From Orbilia blumenaviensis (lineage: Eukaryota > Ascomycota > Orbiliomycetes > Orbiliales > Orbiliaceae): a DNA stretch of 64,000 bases. The stretch is from contig JAVHNS010000016.1 of assembly GCA_036872755.1 (NCBI GenBank), positions 496,001 through 560,000 of the forward strand, read 5' to 3'. Numbering within the stretch: position 1 is the first letter of the stretch; every line of letters starts with the position of its first letter. The notes beneath the pieces are model-generated. The model was not told the origin of the DNA. It made no database searches and saw only the letters and a program-made list of their open reading frames with translations. A program made the translations under genes and the position numbers. This document shows positions 1 to 11,748 of the stretch, in pieces.

Positions 1-1956
1 ATCTAGCGGTAATAAAAATATATTGACAGGTATGAGGGATGATCCTGCAAAAAAGTCTAGAATACATTCGACATCGGAAAAGACCCATCCAATTTATACT
101 TTTGTCTCACCTCGCAGCACCGGGTGTCATCAACGAACCGGGTACCGCATCTGTCATACAGGTGCTTACTTGACCGGTCACCGCTATCCACCGATATAGC
201 ATATCCTGTCCGCAGCCCTTCTGATCTGATATCGGGCGGCCACTGTGACACAAATGATTATCCAATGCACAAATAAACCCTGTCGACCAAAGTTACGATA
301 GTAGCAATATTAGACGAAGCCAAGACTTCACCGACATTCATATATCCTTGCTGAAATCCTCGCTTCTCGCTGCTTTCGGACTGGAATATCCGCCGGCCCG
401 ATTCCTTGGAATACCGCAAGTAAGTCGGCACTTAATTGGACTGTATACAGCTGTAAATTTACGTTAGTTGGGTATAAATCTAGTGAGAAATTCGTAGAAA
501 ATGAATGGAAGGAGTCGGAGAATAAGAACTCCAAACATTATAAATACGTAGCTATGTAGCAACTATCTACTAGGTACCGTATACCATACGATCGTCAAAC
601 TTTAACTTAAATATTTTCCCCACTTGCTTACAAAATCTCCTAGTGCCATCTAATCCCTCTACTATCCAAGAATCGGCGCAATTATAGGTAGACGGAGAGT
701 TCCATGAGCACGTGCGGGTTGTATGTGACTTAGGCTAAAATAAACATACGAATTTTGGAGGCCTTGAGGCCCTGCGCCAAATTCGATTAAAACTCAAAGA
801 GAACTCGCGTCTCGCCTGATGCACGTCCCTTTATGCAGAGCGATATTACGCCGTCTTTGCCTATATTACGCTTGCTGATATTGAAACAGAAAGCTTAGTC
901 ACACTCCGCTGTGAAACGGACGTTGTGTGTTATATGGGGAACCTTGGGAATGAGGACCGCCGCTCCGTTAGTCGGCTATAACTTATAATTGGGAGGAAAG
1001 GATCTTGAGAAAGATCTCTGAGATTTAAATTTTAAAGATCCTGGATCCTAATACTCTCTGGTCTTTGTATTATACTAGTCCCATACTGCAATGAATACTG
1101 AAAGCAAAAATGACTAACCAAGCTTTCTACCTGATTTATATTTCTTTTAGCTCCTCCACAGTTCCGGGCATTATATTAGCCAACTGACGATTGGATTTTC
1201 TTACCCACGATTAAAAGACAGCGATATATATTGAGGTGGAGACTTTATCCGCTAGTGGACTAGTGATCCTAACGAACAAGTACCCAGGTACATATCGCCC
1301 TCATGCTATATTAAGCTAAGGTTAACACCTGGCTCAGACTAGGACTAAGCCCGGGTAACAAAACCCAAGGCTCGCTTTTATAAACCGGGAGTTGGGGCGG
1401 TAGTATACTAAATATGCACGCAGATACTGCCGATGGGCGAGTGGACCGGAATAGGCTGCATTTTCACACTAGGATCAACGATGTTAGGTCCACCATCCCT
1501 TAACATTCCACCTTAGGCGATATATTAGTAAGTTATCCCGCTAGGCTTCTGAAATTCCGCAGAATATGGCAACAATTAATTGAAAGCGAAGAGGTCGACC
1601 GATCTCTCTCTCTATATATATACTCAAATATAAATGATGAGATATCAACTTTATGGCAATGACTCAAGTACTATATGGGACTTTGGTAAACTTGGGAAAT
1701 GTTCTTAAAACTTTTAAGCTGACTTGTAACTTCTTCCCATTGACCACCAAATAGACTAAACCGCATAAAATTTCGGCCAAACCTACCATTTTCCCTAACA
1801 GTCAGTGTCTTGACCTGGGCATTTTTTTTTTTTTTTTAAAAAAAGAGTTCAATTATACTAGTATATGCTTTTATACAAAAAAATACTCTATCGCCCTGAA
1901 ATATAATACATGTAGAAGTATAAATCACCGTCCTGAAGGAGAGTAAACAACTGTAC
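1..1956. other. Gene-free AT-rich stretch
   Basis: No ORF with coding character is visible on either strand. The stretch contains a CT/TA microsatellite near 1605-1622. It also contains a run of about 16 T followed by 7 A at 1822-1844, which could fold as a simple hairpin. It ends at the 3' end of the mitoribosomal gene. Nothing else is recognised. Confidence 0.6.
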
Positions 1957-2992
1957 TTAATGTCTCTCTTCCGTTATCCTAGTAACCGTCCTTGCAGCGG
2001 ATAATATCCGTTCCTCCATGACCCTTCTCGCCGCATCTCCGCCCTTTTGAAGCGCCAACGCACCAACAATTGCCATAATTGTATCCTCTGCCACCTTAAT
2101 CACACCGGAATCTGTCAAATTTGCGGGCTAAACGTATGATATTAGCAACTGTATCGTAGCGAATACGCCCCTGACAACTGGATGTGGCTTACGTTTCTAG
2201 GTTTCCACCTTAAGCACGGAATCATCCCTGACGCCTGTGCAATACCGTATAGATTGGTTGAATTCAGATGATTATGTACTGACATATAGCTAACTCGGTT
2301 TATAGGGTTTCTCTTAGCAATGACGGGTAGTTTTAGGGTGGGATCGTTGGATATCGTTGGTCCTGTATTTGTAGCGATTGCGGCGTCTGCCTGTGGCGCT
2401 GGTACGACGGGTTGATGTATCATGGATAGTGTGGTATGGAGGTATGCTATTCTACGGCCTGCACGTAGAAGTAAATTAAAACCATTGAGTTCTAGAGATG
2501 AAGTTATCTGATCTGCCACTAACCGTAGAAAGAAAGCTTCGTATTATAAGGTTGCAACCCGTGATCGAAGCTCTTGTGTGTGACACACTGCCATTTTATG
2601 TCATCCGGCAGAGCATTCGCACCGCCCTCCCCGAGAAGCTTATTGTACATTTCGTTGAGAACATCTAATGAAGTGTTCACGGCGTAGGGCACTCGCATGT
2701 GTGTTGCGACTGGAACGAATGGACGGGTGACCTTGTTCATGCGATATCCAGTAGGTGGGGTATTGATTTGTGGGGGTACAGGTTGTTGTTGGACCTGTTG
2801 GAGAGGCCTATTGATAGCTGGGGATGTAGAAACATGGAATTGACGACTTGAAGAGCTATTCGAGGTAGATGGCCGCTGGTGGTTGGTGGGGAGAGTATGT
2901 GGACGTGGGGTGGAGGGGCGTTGGGCGCAGATTGTGCGGGATTGGCGAGAGGAAGAGAGAATTGGACGAAGGCAGGACCGTGAAGAGGCCAT
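1957..2992 (-). CDS. MRPL15: Mitochondrial large-subunit ribosomal protein mL57 (MrpL15-like, RNase III fold)
   Basis: Three exons, 2992-2524, 2458-2193 and 2127-1957, join in phase to give 301 residues. The donors are GTTAGT and GTAAGC and the acceptors end GCAG and TTAG. The N-terminus is rich in Arg and Ser and lacks acidic residues, as expected for a mitochondrial presequence. The central WQCVTHKSFDHG and LSFYGRRIAYLH segments match the degenerate RNase III-like domain of yeast MrpL15. RWKPRN and the last exon (VAEDTIMAIVGALALQKGG) match its C-terminal half. The inferred role is a structural component of the mitochondrial 54S subunit. It needs splicing because a stop follows exon 1 in frame. 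The family call is firm; splice sites are inferred from consensus and phase. Confidence 0.85.
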
Positions 2993-3428
2993 TGCGACGG
3001 TGGGCGGCCTTCCCGGCTGCAGGTTTATGCGATTTGAAGGGGGTGTTGGGAGATATAAAGGAATGGTGCGAAGTCAGAAGTTCAAAGTTGAAGCTCTGAA
3101 GTTGTGGAATTTTGCGAGTTGGAAGAGTTTTGGCGGAGATTAGATTAGATTGGATTTTCAGTCGGAGATTAATCAGATTAGATCGGACCAACCCACGCTA
3201 GCAAGGCCACCCCTCAGAATCACGAGAGGCAGAACATGCACGAAACCATGCCAGGTTCCATTTATTTGCCCAACAGTTGCTTAAGTCAGATAAGTACCTA
3301 AGTGAGTACTTAAGTAGGCGGCCGGTAGCACGATGCTTAATTAACAGGTGGTGTTCGTCTGAATCCAATCCAATCCAATTCACAACAGCCAGGTTTCTCA
3401 AAATATCAGATTGAATTTATATATAAAA

Positions 3429-3734
3429 ATGCCCTGCTCAGCCTTCTCATCGCCAGTGCCTGTTGCAGATGCAAAGTTTGGCACCAACTATGCCCGTCTC
3501 TGGGGCCAGCACGTTCGCACCGAACGCCGGATGGAGATCCAGGCAGAAATAGATAGGCTGTATCGCACGATGGCATCCGGTCCCCGCCGCCCAGAAGATA
3601 CCATGCCATCATTGCTAGATATGATCCACTGGGTCAATGGTCAGTACGTCCCCTCTGGCGAGACGGAACAGTGGTGGGAGAAGGTCAACATGCGGATGGT
3701 AAAGCTCAAGAGGATGTCCAGAGCGCTGTGGTGA
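3429..3734 (+). CDS. MPC/RIR small-protein family member 1 (101 aa)
   Basis: Single-exon ORF starting MPCSAF, of unknown function. An earlier in-frame ATG at 3411 would add MNLYIK. I chose the MPC start because 17 other ORFs in the window begin this way. A TATATAAAA stretch lies directly before the ATG. The middle has a basic/aromatic helix-like segment (LWGQHVRTERRMEIQ). The family motif appears as SLLDMIHWVNG, followed by an unusually long tail of about 28 residues (EQWWEKVNMRM). There is no signal peptide or membrane segment. It is the outlier of the family by position, lying between mL57 and Rtt109, and is one of only two members on the plus strand. Confidence 0.5.
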   Translation: MPCSAFSSPVPVADAKFGTNYARLWGQHVRTERRMEIQAEIDRLYRTMASGPRRPEDTMPSLLDMIHWVNGQYVPSGETEQWWEKVNMRMVKLKRMSRALW

Positions 3735-4083
3735 ACTCTCACTATCACGTCAAATTGGTATCTACCCTTCATGGCTGTATTTGCTTCTGTCTGCGAGTTA
3801 CATCGATGATTCTTGTGACTTCTCGGCTGTCTGTTCTGTCGAAGCTATAGATTATCGATAATAGGGTATCATGGTTGGAGTACATGCGGTTAGGTTTCCC
3901 TTAGCATAATCTTTTGTGTTGCGTGTATTTGCGACAACACATTCATCAACACGCTCCCTATCGCAACCTCCTGAGGAGCCCAGCCGACATTCGCCAACTG
4001 CGACCCAGCTCTTCCCTTCATCATCAGCTGCGCCGAGAGCTTCTATCTTGTTATCAAATACGCTTATCATCCCTTCCTTCCTG

Positions 4084-5874
4084 ATGGCATCTCCTCAGAA
4101 CTCTGTCTCAGTGGAAGTAGCTCCTGCTAGTCCTCTGGAGAATTCCTCTCACCAACCTTCACCTCTTGCGGTCGCCCTCTCAGGCCTCCTCCCGTTGGGC
4201 TTTAACATCCACCATATTTCCCATCCTCCAACCCGCTGTGACCCCCTCTATGCTGCTCCCCATGGCCAGAAGCCATTAAGCACAAGGTTGATTCGCCATT
4301 TCCTTGCTGTATCTTCTGTTGCTACATCGACCATCGTATACGCGATCGAAGTCCATATCTACACCACCAAGTCTTCCACTACAATCTTCGTCTCGAAAGC
4401 CGATAGCACAGGGTTTTTCCCAAAGCCAGCCTCCCCTGTGCCGAAGGGCTCGGCATCCCCAATTCGTGCTACCACCACGGCTTTCCTCGAATATCTTATT
4501 ACCGAATACAATCGTCCCGGTATCCCAACTCACCTGACGCTCTTTGCCAGAGCGCAGGATCAATACCTCTTCCCGAACTCCGTCAATAACAAATCGAAGC
4601 ATGTCCTCTCCGACATTCAGTTGATCCGCTGGTGGGCACGAGTCTTTGATCCTCTCACAAGGTCAATCTCGGCCCTCGAACAACTTTCGGAACCACCCAA
4701 GAGCTACCTCCTCGTTCCTGGCCTCGAAGCATCCGATCTTCGGAACGTTATACCGTCCAAAGAATGGATTCATGGGCATCCATACTCTCACCCTTCCAAG
4801 CCCGTGAGGGAATGTATCCCTCAGTTCGAAGATGATCCGAAGGCGCGGTTTTTGAACGAGCTTGAGGAGGAGGGATGGAAAGGTTGTAGGAACATGAAGG
4901 ACTTCTGGGAGCTGATGTCTTTCCGGCAAGAATGTAGTGTGGGGAAGAGTGTGGGTTTTTTGAGTCTGATCTTTAAGTCCGGAAGGCCCGTGGCGGGTGA
5001 CGAAGAAAGGGAAGCAGAAGCTCTCGGCGAAATGCAGAGCAGTAGCCAAGACAGTCAGCCGTCGACAATGTCGACAGGCTCCCCAGATTCGAAGAAAAGA
5101 AGATCACCGAATCCAGACTCTGGCGCTAGCACACCTAAGAGGCGAAAAGTGAAACTACCAAAGGACATTCAATCCGCATCCACGCACACGATCGCATCTT
5201 TGTTACGAAATCCAACAACAAGGGAATATATCACCAGGCGCTCAATCTCACTGAGCCGCCGTTCGAGTAGCTTTTCTAGCTTAGATCAGACGAACGACCA
5301 GTACGGGAGAAAGGGCAAACTGCTAAGCCAAAAGGACTACGACCGTTTGATGAACAGCTTGTTGGATAGTGATTTTCAAGGGAAAAAATGTGCACGGGAG
5401 AGTTCAGAGTTGTGGATCAAGATGGCAGGGAAGGAGGAGTTACCAGAGGGCGCCAGGGATCAGGAAGCTTTGGTACTTCCGAGCGAGCCCAGAGTGCAGG
5501 TCAATCTCTTGACAACCATAAGGAAGAGGAAAAGCGAAGAGGAGTTAGGGGGTGTCGTCACTAATATCCTAACGCCAAGAAAGAAATCCAAGGGCGAGGA
5601 TATGCCTGTTGACGTTTTGCTGCCTCAACAGAAAGGGGAGAGTACCGGTGATATAACAACGGTGAATATCCTCCAACCGAGGAAGAAGAGCAGCGAAATT
5701 ACCAGCCCCGCAATCAACGTGCTCCAACCGCGGAAAAAGCCGAAGGAGCCCGAGGCGGCACCAAAGAACGAACCTGAGCCGGCAGTCAATATCCTACAGC
5801 CTAGAAAGAAGCCAAAAGCGAGCGATGATGGGCAAGCAAGCAATGGTGTCGCACAAGACAAGTCCCCGGCTTGA
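4084..5874 (+). CDS. RTT109: Histone acetyltransferase Rtt109 (H3K56/H3K9 acetylation)
   Basis: Single-exon ORF of 596 residues from the first ATG; the reading frame is open further upstream but has no ATG. The Rtt109/KAT11 fold is recognisable throughout. YAIEVHIYTT and FVSKADSTGFF surround the conserved Asp107. LSDIQLIRWWARVFDP and LLVPGLEASDLRNVIP follow. EDDPKARFLNELEEEG carries the acidic pair D250/D251 and K253, the lysine that corresponds to the autoacetylated K290 of yeast. DFWELMSFRQECS and VGFLSLIF close the catalytic part. Known role: with Asf1 and Vps75 it acetylates newly made H3 for nucleosome assembly and genome stability. The tail (nt about 5497-5823) is lysine-rich and carries repeated VNILQPRKK units, described under findings. 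Confidence 0.93.
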   Translation: MASPQNSVSVEVAPASPLENSSHQPSPLAVALSGLLPLGFNIHHISHPPTRCDPLYAAPHGQKPLSTRLIRHFLAVSSVATSTIVYAIEVHIYTTKSSTTIFVSKADSTGFFPKPASPVPKGSASPIRATTTAFLEYLITEYNRPGIPTHLTLFARAQDQYLFPNSVNNKSKHVLSDIQLIRWWARVFDPLTRSISALEQLSEPPKSYLLVPGLEASDLRNVIPSKEWIHGHPYSHPSKPVRECIPQFEDDPKARFLNELEEEGWKGCRNMKDFWELMSFRQECSVGKSVGFLSLIFKSGRPVAGDEEREAEALGEMQSSSQDSQPSTMSTGSPDSKKRRSPNPDSGASTPKRRKVKLPKDIQSASTHTIASLLRNPTTREYITRRSISLSRRSSSFSSLDQTNDQYGRKGKLLSQKDYDRLMNSLLDSDFQGKKCARESSELWIKMAGKEELPEGARDQEALVLPSEPRVQVNLLTTIRKRKSEEELGGVVTNILTPRKKSKGEDMPVDVLLPQQKGESTGDITTVNILQPRKKSSEITSPAINVLQPRKKPKEPEAAPKNEPEPAVNILQPRKKPKASDDGQASNGVAQDKSPA

Positions 5875-6727
5875 ATGGGGTTACAATATTGTTTAAGGAC
5901 TGTCAATTTTTTCTTTCTTTTTTCTTTGTACTCTTTGTTATCCGTAGCATAGCGGCGGCGTTAAGCTGGTTTAGTCGATTTTTTTCCATTCTCAGAGCTC
6001 AATTTTCCTCCTGCCCACACTTCTTCTAAGACCAATATTTGAACAAGGGGATTCCATTAATTACGATGACAAAGAATCGAGAATAATAAATATAAGTTGG
6101 TAGAAGATCTACAATATTGAGATATCCTAATCGAGAGTTCGTCGTAGGTCATGAGGTTTGGCTGACTTCAAAGAAACCCCCCCATGTTATATATAGGTTG
6201 ACAAAGACCTGGCTGTGGGGTCGGGTGGCTGCCTGATCGACACATAGCAAGAAAATTTTCTCGGTCAAGGAATCTATTTCCCAAAACTCTAAGATCCAAT
6301 CAGTTCTGGTAAGTGCAGATATGGAACGTCAACAAATTCGGTTCCACAAGGACCCCGCAATGCTAACTTCATCAGCTGAGGATTCCTGATCACCATGAAT
6401 GTATTCTTTACCTGCAGGCGCGGACACCTACACAAAAGAGCAATCATGACCGCGGCATGACTTCAAGATCTCGTATTTTTAGTCTGCACCCGCCTGCAAA
6501 TAAACCTTTGCTATATGTATATATAACGTATTATCAGATTGCCTGCGGCTTGGGGTCCGGTAGTTTGCAGATGAATTCATATAAAATTGGTAGAAGGTTA
6601 TTTATATCTACAAAATCTATCCTATTAACTAATACTATCTTATATTACAATACAATATCTCCGAATCTAACTTGGAGAAGTAAGAAGGCTGAGCAGGTTT
6701 AGGCCTCTACAGCTCAGCAACTGTCTA
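5875..6727. other. Convergent intergenic region
   Basis: Lies between the 3' ends of Rtt109 (plus) and the phosphatase (minus). It holds a T/C-rich stretch just after the Rtt109 stop, a likely 3' processing region, and a TATATATA stretch near 6190. No supportable gene was seen. Confidence 0.5.
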
Positions 6728-8868
6728 TTAGACCTTAAGGTATTTCTTAGCAGACCCCGAGTTGACTTTGTAGCCCCCGGCAGGTCTGTGCACCCTATTC
6801 TCGTCCTTGCGGACTTCAAACTCGCCCATGACGAATTCATCCCTATTGCGGCTCATGACGGATGGGATGCCGAAGTAAGTGGTCTTGACCTTCTCGTGAG
6901 TGATATCAAGCTCTAGATAGCCACGATGGTGTTGCTCCGTCCACTGCAAACTAGGGTTGATCTTAACAGCAAAGTCAGACCTCTCCTGTGTTACTTCAAG
7001 CTTAGGATTCCAACCACCGGTACCTGGAGATGTAACAGCAGTCGAAGCAAATTCAACACCGATAGCACCGCGTCCAGTTCTTGGGTCATAGTCTGGGTGG
7101 TCCTCTGGCCGTGGGTCAGGGTCGGTCGAGTTCAGCCAAACAAGGTCGGAAACCCAACTTGCATGCGAGTCGCCGGCGAGGACAATGTTGTTCTGGATGT
7201 TGTTGCTGTACATATGGTGAAGCGTACGGTTGCGAGAGGCAGTGTATCCCTGCCATGAGTCATAACGGAAGACGTAGTTGAAGTCGCTTGGGGTGGGTTT
7301 GGTATTGTTCAGGTAGGAGAACACAGTTTGAGAGCCGACAAGTCGCCACGAAGCACCACGCTTTTGAGACTCAGAGAGTTGACGGAAGAACCAATTTTCC
7401 TGACGACCACCCATTTGGGACCTATTTGGCTCATCGGCAATACTTCCAATGTAGTCGTCGTTGTAGTAAAGTGTGGTGATAGAGCGATCGTAATGTCGGG
7501 TATCCAACATAACTAAATCGACAAGGTCTCCGAAGGCAGTTGATCTCCAGATACGAAGATTATCTGTGGCAAATGAATTAGTTTCTAGTATCTCAAAGTG
7601 CAAACTTTGAAGCCGGTGAATCGAGAGCTTACCATCCATATCAACCTGCCTAATAGGCATCCATTCGAAGTAAGCACGGACGGCGTTCATTTTCCTTTGA
7701 TCAACAGACACCGGGTCGTCTTCAATGAAGGAGTTTTCAGTGTTGTTCAACTTGGTGTAACCATCGCGCCAGGAGTTATCGGCAACCTCTGTAAGCTAAT
7801 CGTCAATATGGTGTTTCTGTGGAGCTTTGATTGGTGTTGTGATTTTATTTACCATGATCATCCCAAGTCGGGATCCAAGGGAACGTCCTGTGGGACAGAA
7901 GAAGATCTTCGTCCGTTCTATGGGTGGCATACCTCAGACGGTAGTCGTACAGCGTAAAGAGCTCGTGTTCAGGCTGAGGGACACGACCAATATCAGGGCC
8001 TTCACCGGTATTGCCATATCGTGCATACTCGTAGATATAATCACCCAGATGGAGAACGTAGTCTACGGAGTCTTTCCTAGCAGAATGGCCATAGGCGTTG
8101 AAGTAGCCATAAGCTAATAACATTTAAGTCAGAGTCAAGATATAAATTCGAATTCGGGGCTAGGTCTTACCATAGAAGGCGCAAGAGTACACAGCGAAAC
8201 GAGCCCTCGAAACGTGATCACCCGGTCTTGGGGCAGTCTTAGTTCTACCAATTGGGCTCTTTACATTTGAGTTGCAGATATTGAATTGGTAGTAGTAATA
8301 GGTAAACGGTTTTAAGTGTGTGGCTTCAACCTATATTCAATCGCGAATGTTAATATAATGAAATTTCTAGCTGTGGTATAACCTTGCACGTTTATGTGAA
8401 TTTAAACCAGCTGTTTGCAAATTTGGGGCAAATTCTTACCTTGACTGTAAAGTCGATATCAGAGCTGGTATAGGCTTTTCCATTGGAAACAACCTGTTTC
8501 ATTGCTTTATCCTTTGCTACTTTCCACTCCACACAAACTGGGGCTGTAGAAGTAACTTCAGGTCCGTGCCAGTACATTGGTGATAGCCCAGTAACGCCGC
8601 CGTCGTCATTAACTGAGTCCATCATTGGTGCAGCTCTAGTCCACAGAATAACCGAAGTAGCATATGGGTCGCCGCTTGCAACTCCATGTGTAAAATTGAG
8701 CTGCTGAGGTGTGTATTCTGTTCCTGGGACACTTCGCTTTGCTACACGCCGTATAGATATACCGAGAGATGGATGATGGACAGAGGGGGAAAGGTAATTG
8801 ATATTCCCGGCCCAAGAGGCAAAGCTGCCGACGGGTAGCAGTGAGAGAATCGCGAGAGCTGACTTCAT
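6728..8868 (-). CDS. Secreted PhoD-type alkaline phosphatase / phosphodiesterase
   Basis: Five exons, 8868-8440, 8330-8171, 8113-7853, 7788-7633 and 7563-6728, give 613 residues in phase. Donors are GTAAGA, GTAAGA, GTAAAT and GTAAGC. The N-terminus MKSALAILSLLPVGSFA is a signal peptide, followed by KR dibasic sites. The PhoD N-terminal domain shows FTHGVASGDPYATSVILWTR. The metal-binding core shows LHLGDYIYEY, PTWDDHE (split by an intron), VMLDTRHYDR and AGDSHASWVSDL, all typical of the family. The activity expected is hydrolysis of phosphate mono/diesters with Ca and Fe at the active site, outside the cell, for phosphate scavenging. A TATATAAG box sits at 8989-8996. No truncation or missing catalytic motif was noticed. 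Confidence 0.9.
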
Positions 8869-9417
8869 CTTGATGTCGATATTCGATATTCAAGAAGTTT
8901 TACAAGTCCTTTTGAGAGGCTTTAGGCCAGAAATGATAGTGCTGCGGAATAACAATTATTCTTCACTTGTATTCGCGCGGGTACCAGCCTTATATAACAA
9001 AAAAAGATTTCCCCAGGTATGTAAATTTGAAGGTGGAACTTTCGGCGATGCACCCGCTCCCGTCCCAACTAATCTAAGTTAAGACGAGACCTATCAAGAC
9101 ATCCGGGAGACCCCATCCTTTCTAGTGTCTACGAAGGCATTATCGTAGTGACTGCCTGCTGGTAGATCTGGGAATTCCAAAAAATCAATATACAACCCGC
9201 GTCTAAAACCGGGATAGTGGCACACGACTAATTTCCTGATTCGAAAATTGTGTTGACCCTGTTGCATCACCTTCTCACATTCGGGAAAGTACACCGAGCT
9301 GGGCAGCTACCAGCCTGTGCAGCATGCAAAGCGAATCCTGGAGACCTGTAAATGCCATCTTGGGGTCCATTCCGACGGCGACTTGGTGGAAATTGGCATA
9401 GTATCGCCATTGCTTCC
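8869..9417. promoter_or_regulatory. Upstream region of the PhoD-like phosphatase gene
   Basis: On the minus strand a TATATAAG element lies at 8989-8996, about 120 bases before the ATG. No other motif is recognised. Short ORFs here overlap on both strands and have no family resemblance. Confidence 0.4.
8989..8996 (-). promoter_or_regulatory. TATA box of the PhoD-like gene
   Basis: TATATAAG read on the minus strand, about 120 bases before the ATG at 8868. Confidence 0.45.
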
Positions 9418-9657
9418 TCAAGCTGAAATGTTACGGCTTGAACCCGGTTGGTCGTTCTTTCCGCTTCGAATCCTCTCGATGATGGCCTGCCCTGGCGGGT
9501 CAATCCTAGGCGTATGGAACTCTTTCCACCTTCTTTCGAGAAGTTCGGGACCCCTCTGTAAATGCTTATACATAAGTTCTCGGTACCAGAATTCATCCTG
9601 GCGGAGGCGTAGGCCGAGGGGAACGGGTAGCCACGGGGAATAAGCACTGCATGGCAT
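9418..9657 (-). CDS. MPC/RIR small-protein family member 2 (79 aa)
   Basis: Single-exon ORF beginning MPCSAYSPW, of unknown function. An upstream in-frame ATG at 9699 would add 14 residues, but the shared start is the MPC. The middle segment EFWYRELMYKHL is aromatic and charged, as in other members. The family C-terminal motif is clear as AIIERIRSGKND, followed by a short Ser-rich tail. There is no signal peptide and no transmembrane segment. It is the first of the minus-strand members of the cluster. Confidence 0.55.
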   Translation of the reverse strand: MPCSAYSPWLPVPLGLRLRQDEFWYRELMYKHLQRGPELLERRWKEFHTPRIDPPGQAIIERIRSGKNDQPGSSRNISA

Positions 9658-10905
9658 GGTTGGATCCAACGGAGCTGATTGCGAAGACTCTTGGGGCAAG
9701 ACCTTTCGGGTGGTTTTTTGTTCTAAATATTCACAACTCTATGTATGCACCCGCCTCTTGGACAATTGAGCCGGGATCGATCTTTCAGGAAGGCATTACA
9801 TTGGAGGTGGAAAAGATAAGTAAATAGGTACTCGAATAGTACTTGAGGGCACATAGGCTTAGGTTCGGCCATATGCGTAGGCCGGCCGGATCTTGCTATC
9901 AAGATATCTTGCACCGACCGGTTTCTTCCGGGCCGTCACGTCCCGGCTGTGACTTGAAGCTTTGAGGGGACTCTTGTTTTGTTGGGCAAGCCGCACTTGT
10001 GGGTCTGTTGATTTGGAAGCTTCGAAGGTTGCTGTTCAGCTGCATTGATGTCGACATGTCCCACAGCGATGTTAATCGGTTCAACTATCAACTACTACTC
10101 AAAGGTGATGGACTTCTTAGGCTAACCTAACGTATACGTATCCCTAATAATACGAGAATCAATTGATCGAACGATAAAATGGGTAATTCTTGTTTCAATC
10201 ATGACAAAATATCAAGCTATCTAATAGCCAATGAGAAAAAAGTGAAGGGTAAAAGCGAAAACAAGACGTCAAGAGGACTGGCATCTAGATATCTGTATAT
10301 TTAAAAGCATTAGAAGCTATCTGCTGCGGAAAATCGATCTATCTATCTATGTGCCCTCCCATGCAACCGACCAAAAGTTACTCCAAAATCCCTGTGGTGG
10401 CAATTCTCGAAATCCCAGAACGTCCTCTAATAAAGCTCAACGGAGCAATACCTCTACCCCTATTAGCTTCATTCAAAACACGTGATTCTAAACCGTTGTG
10501 ACAAATGCAGTGTTGGTGGGAAACAAAAAAAAAAAAAAAAACTGGTCTCGTAAAATCATTAGAAAATCTGAGGAAGCCTTCCCGTGTTGTCATAACCCGC
10601 TCGAATAGGTGTACAATAGTCACGTCGTTGGTTTGTGGTTGTATCATCTTGGTATATTGAATTGGGAAACCGTTGCTTTCGTCGGTTCTAAGGTATATAT
10701 GAACGCTTGCAAATGGAGAATAAAAGGGTATCGAGTTTGGTTTCGGCGCAATTGGGCTAAATGGAGAGATGGGGGTAGGGAAGCATGGTTACTCCCGAGG
10801 AACGGGTATCCAGCCTAACAATAGAATGTGAAAGTATCGGACGCTCGAAGATATAATTTAAGGAGGCGAATATTTAATATTCGAGGGGTACTGTGGTTTG
10901 GGGTT
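9658..10905. other. Intergenic stretch with A-run
   Basis: No supportable gene. It contains an A homopolymer of about 17 bases near 10526-10542. ORFs of 60-90 codons occur on both strands but show no recognisable motif and mutually overlap. Confidence 0.45.
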
Positions 10906-11139
10906 CTACAGCGCCGAGGTGCGTGCGATGACTTTCGTAATGTCCCGGTTGATGCTTCTAATTCTGTCGAGGAGTCCGTCTCCGACTTGGCCGATATGCC
11001 ATGCGCCTCCCCAGACGAGCCTGCGAAGCTTCGCCGCCATAACCCCGTACTGCCAGGTAAATTCCCATCTTCTAACCTCGTCTTGTACAGAGACTGCGGT
11101 TCGGTTTGCCGCTGGTGGAGGATGAGATTTGCAAGGCAT
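10906..11139 (-). CDS. MPC/RIR small-protein family member 3 (77 aa)
   Basis: Starts MPCKSHPPPA and ends with GLLDRIRSINRD plus a short tail. It is the closest relative of the next member at 11749-11982. Both are exactly 77 residues, share MPCK(A/S)HPPP at the start and have a W-E-F-x-W motif in the middle (RRWEFTWQ here). The two lie about 610 bases apart in the same orientation, so a local tandem duplication is likely. There is no signal peptide. Function is unknown. The identity of these two, with divergence between them, is good evidence that the ORF is real. Confidence 0.62.
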   Translation of the reverse strand: MPCKSHPPPAANRTAVSVQDEVRRWEFTWQYGVMAAKLRRLVWGGAWHIGQVGDGLLDRIRSINRDITKVIARTSAL

Positions 11140-11748
11140 CGTCTAAAGTTTGATTCTCGAAGGGGGGTATAATTGATGTTAATTGCGAATTAGGTCTGCG
11201 GCGGAGAAGGTTATGCGTAATGTTGCAACATACGTTGAGAAGGCCGGGAGGTTTGGAGGTTTGCAGCAACCATACTGGGAATTTAAAGGCTCCATTGAGG
11301 GTCCTAGCGTCTATCTCCTAATCCGGTCCAGAAATGCCACCTTATCCGCTGAATATGTGCCAACGGGTCCACTCCTCCAGGTGCCGATAGAAACCCATTA
11401 GTCTGCTCCAGACGACCGCCAGGTCAGACATTCGGATGCAGCCCACGGAGAACCCTCACTGGTCAAATGCAAATGTTCGGCACGGCCTCGTGTCGCACTT
11501 TCCCAGGGGTAGCTGGAAGATCCAGGGTCCAGCTGATCTGGAGGTACATGTATGTACAGCTAGGACAGCTGTCAACAGTGGGGGCCTCTTGTACTGGTGC
11601 GTTGGGGGTGCTAATAGTGCCGAACGCCATTAATCCGAGGAAGTGGCAAAGGGCTAGAAATCGGTGATCTTTCGAACTTTTGGGCGGTTCAACTACCATG
11701 GGCCCGTGACTGGGAAAGGTTAGGGAGACGGTCTGGCGCATAGAAATC
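11140..11748. other. Spacer between paralogous small ORFs
   Basis: Overlapping ORFs occur on both strands here, including a 92-codon minus-strand ORF starting at 11741. None has a recognisable family, so no gene is called. Confidence 0.4.

Noticed and set aside
10996..11125. Plus-strand MPCASP inside member 3
   Set aside because: Antisense to a better supported family ORF and lacking the C-terminal motif.
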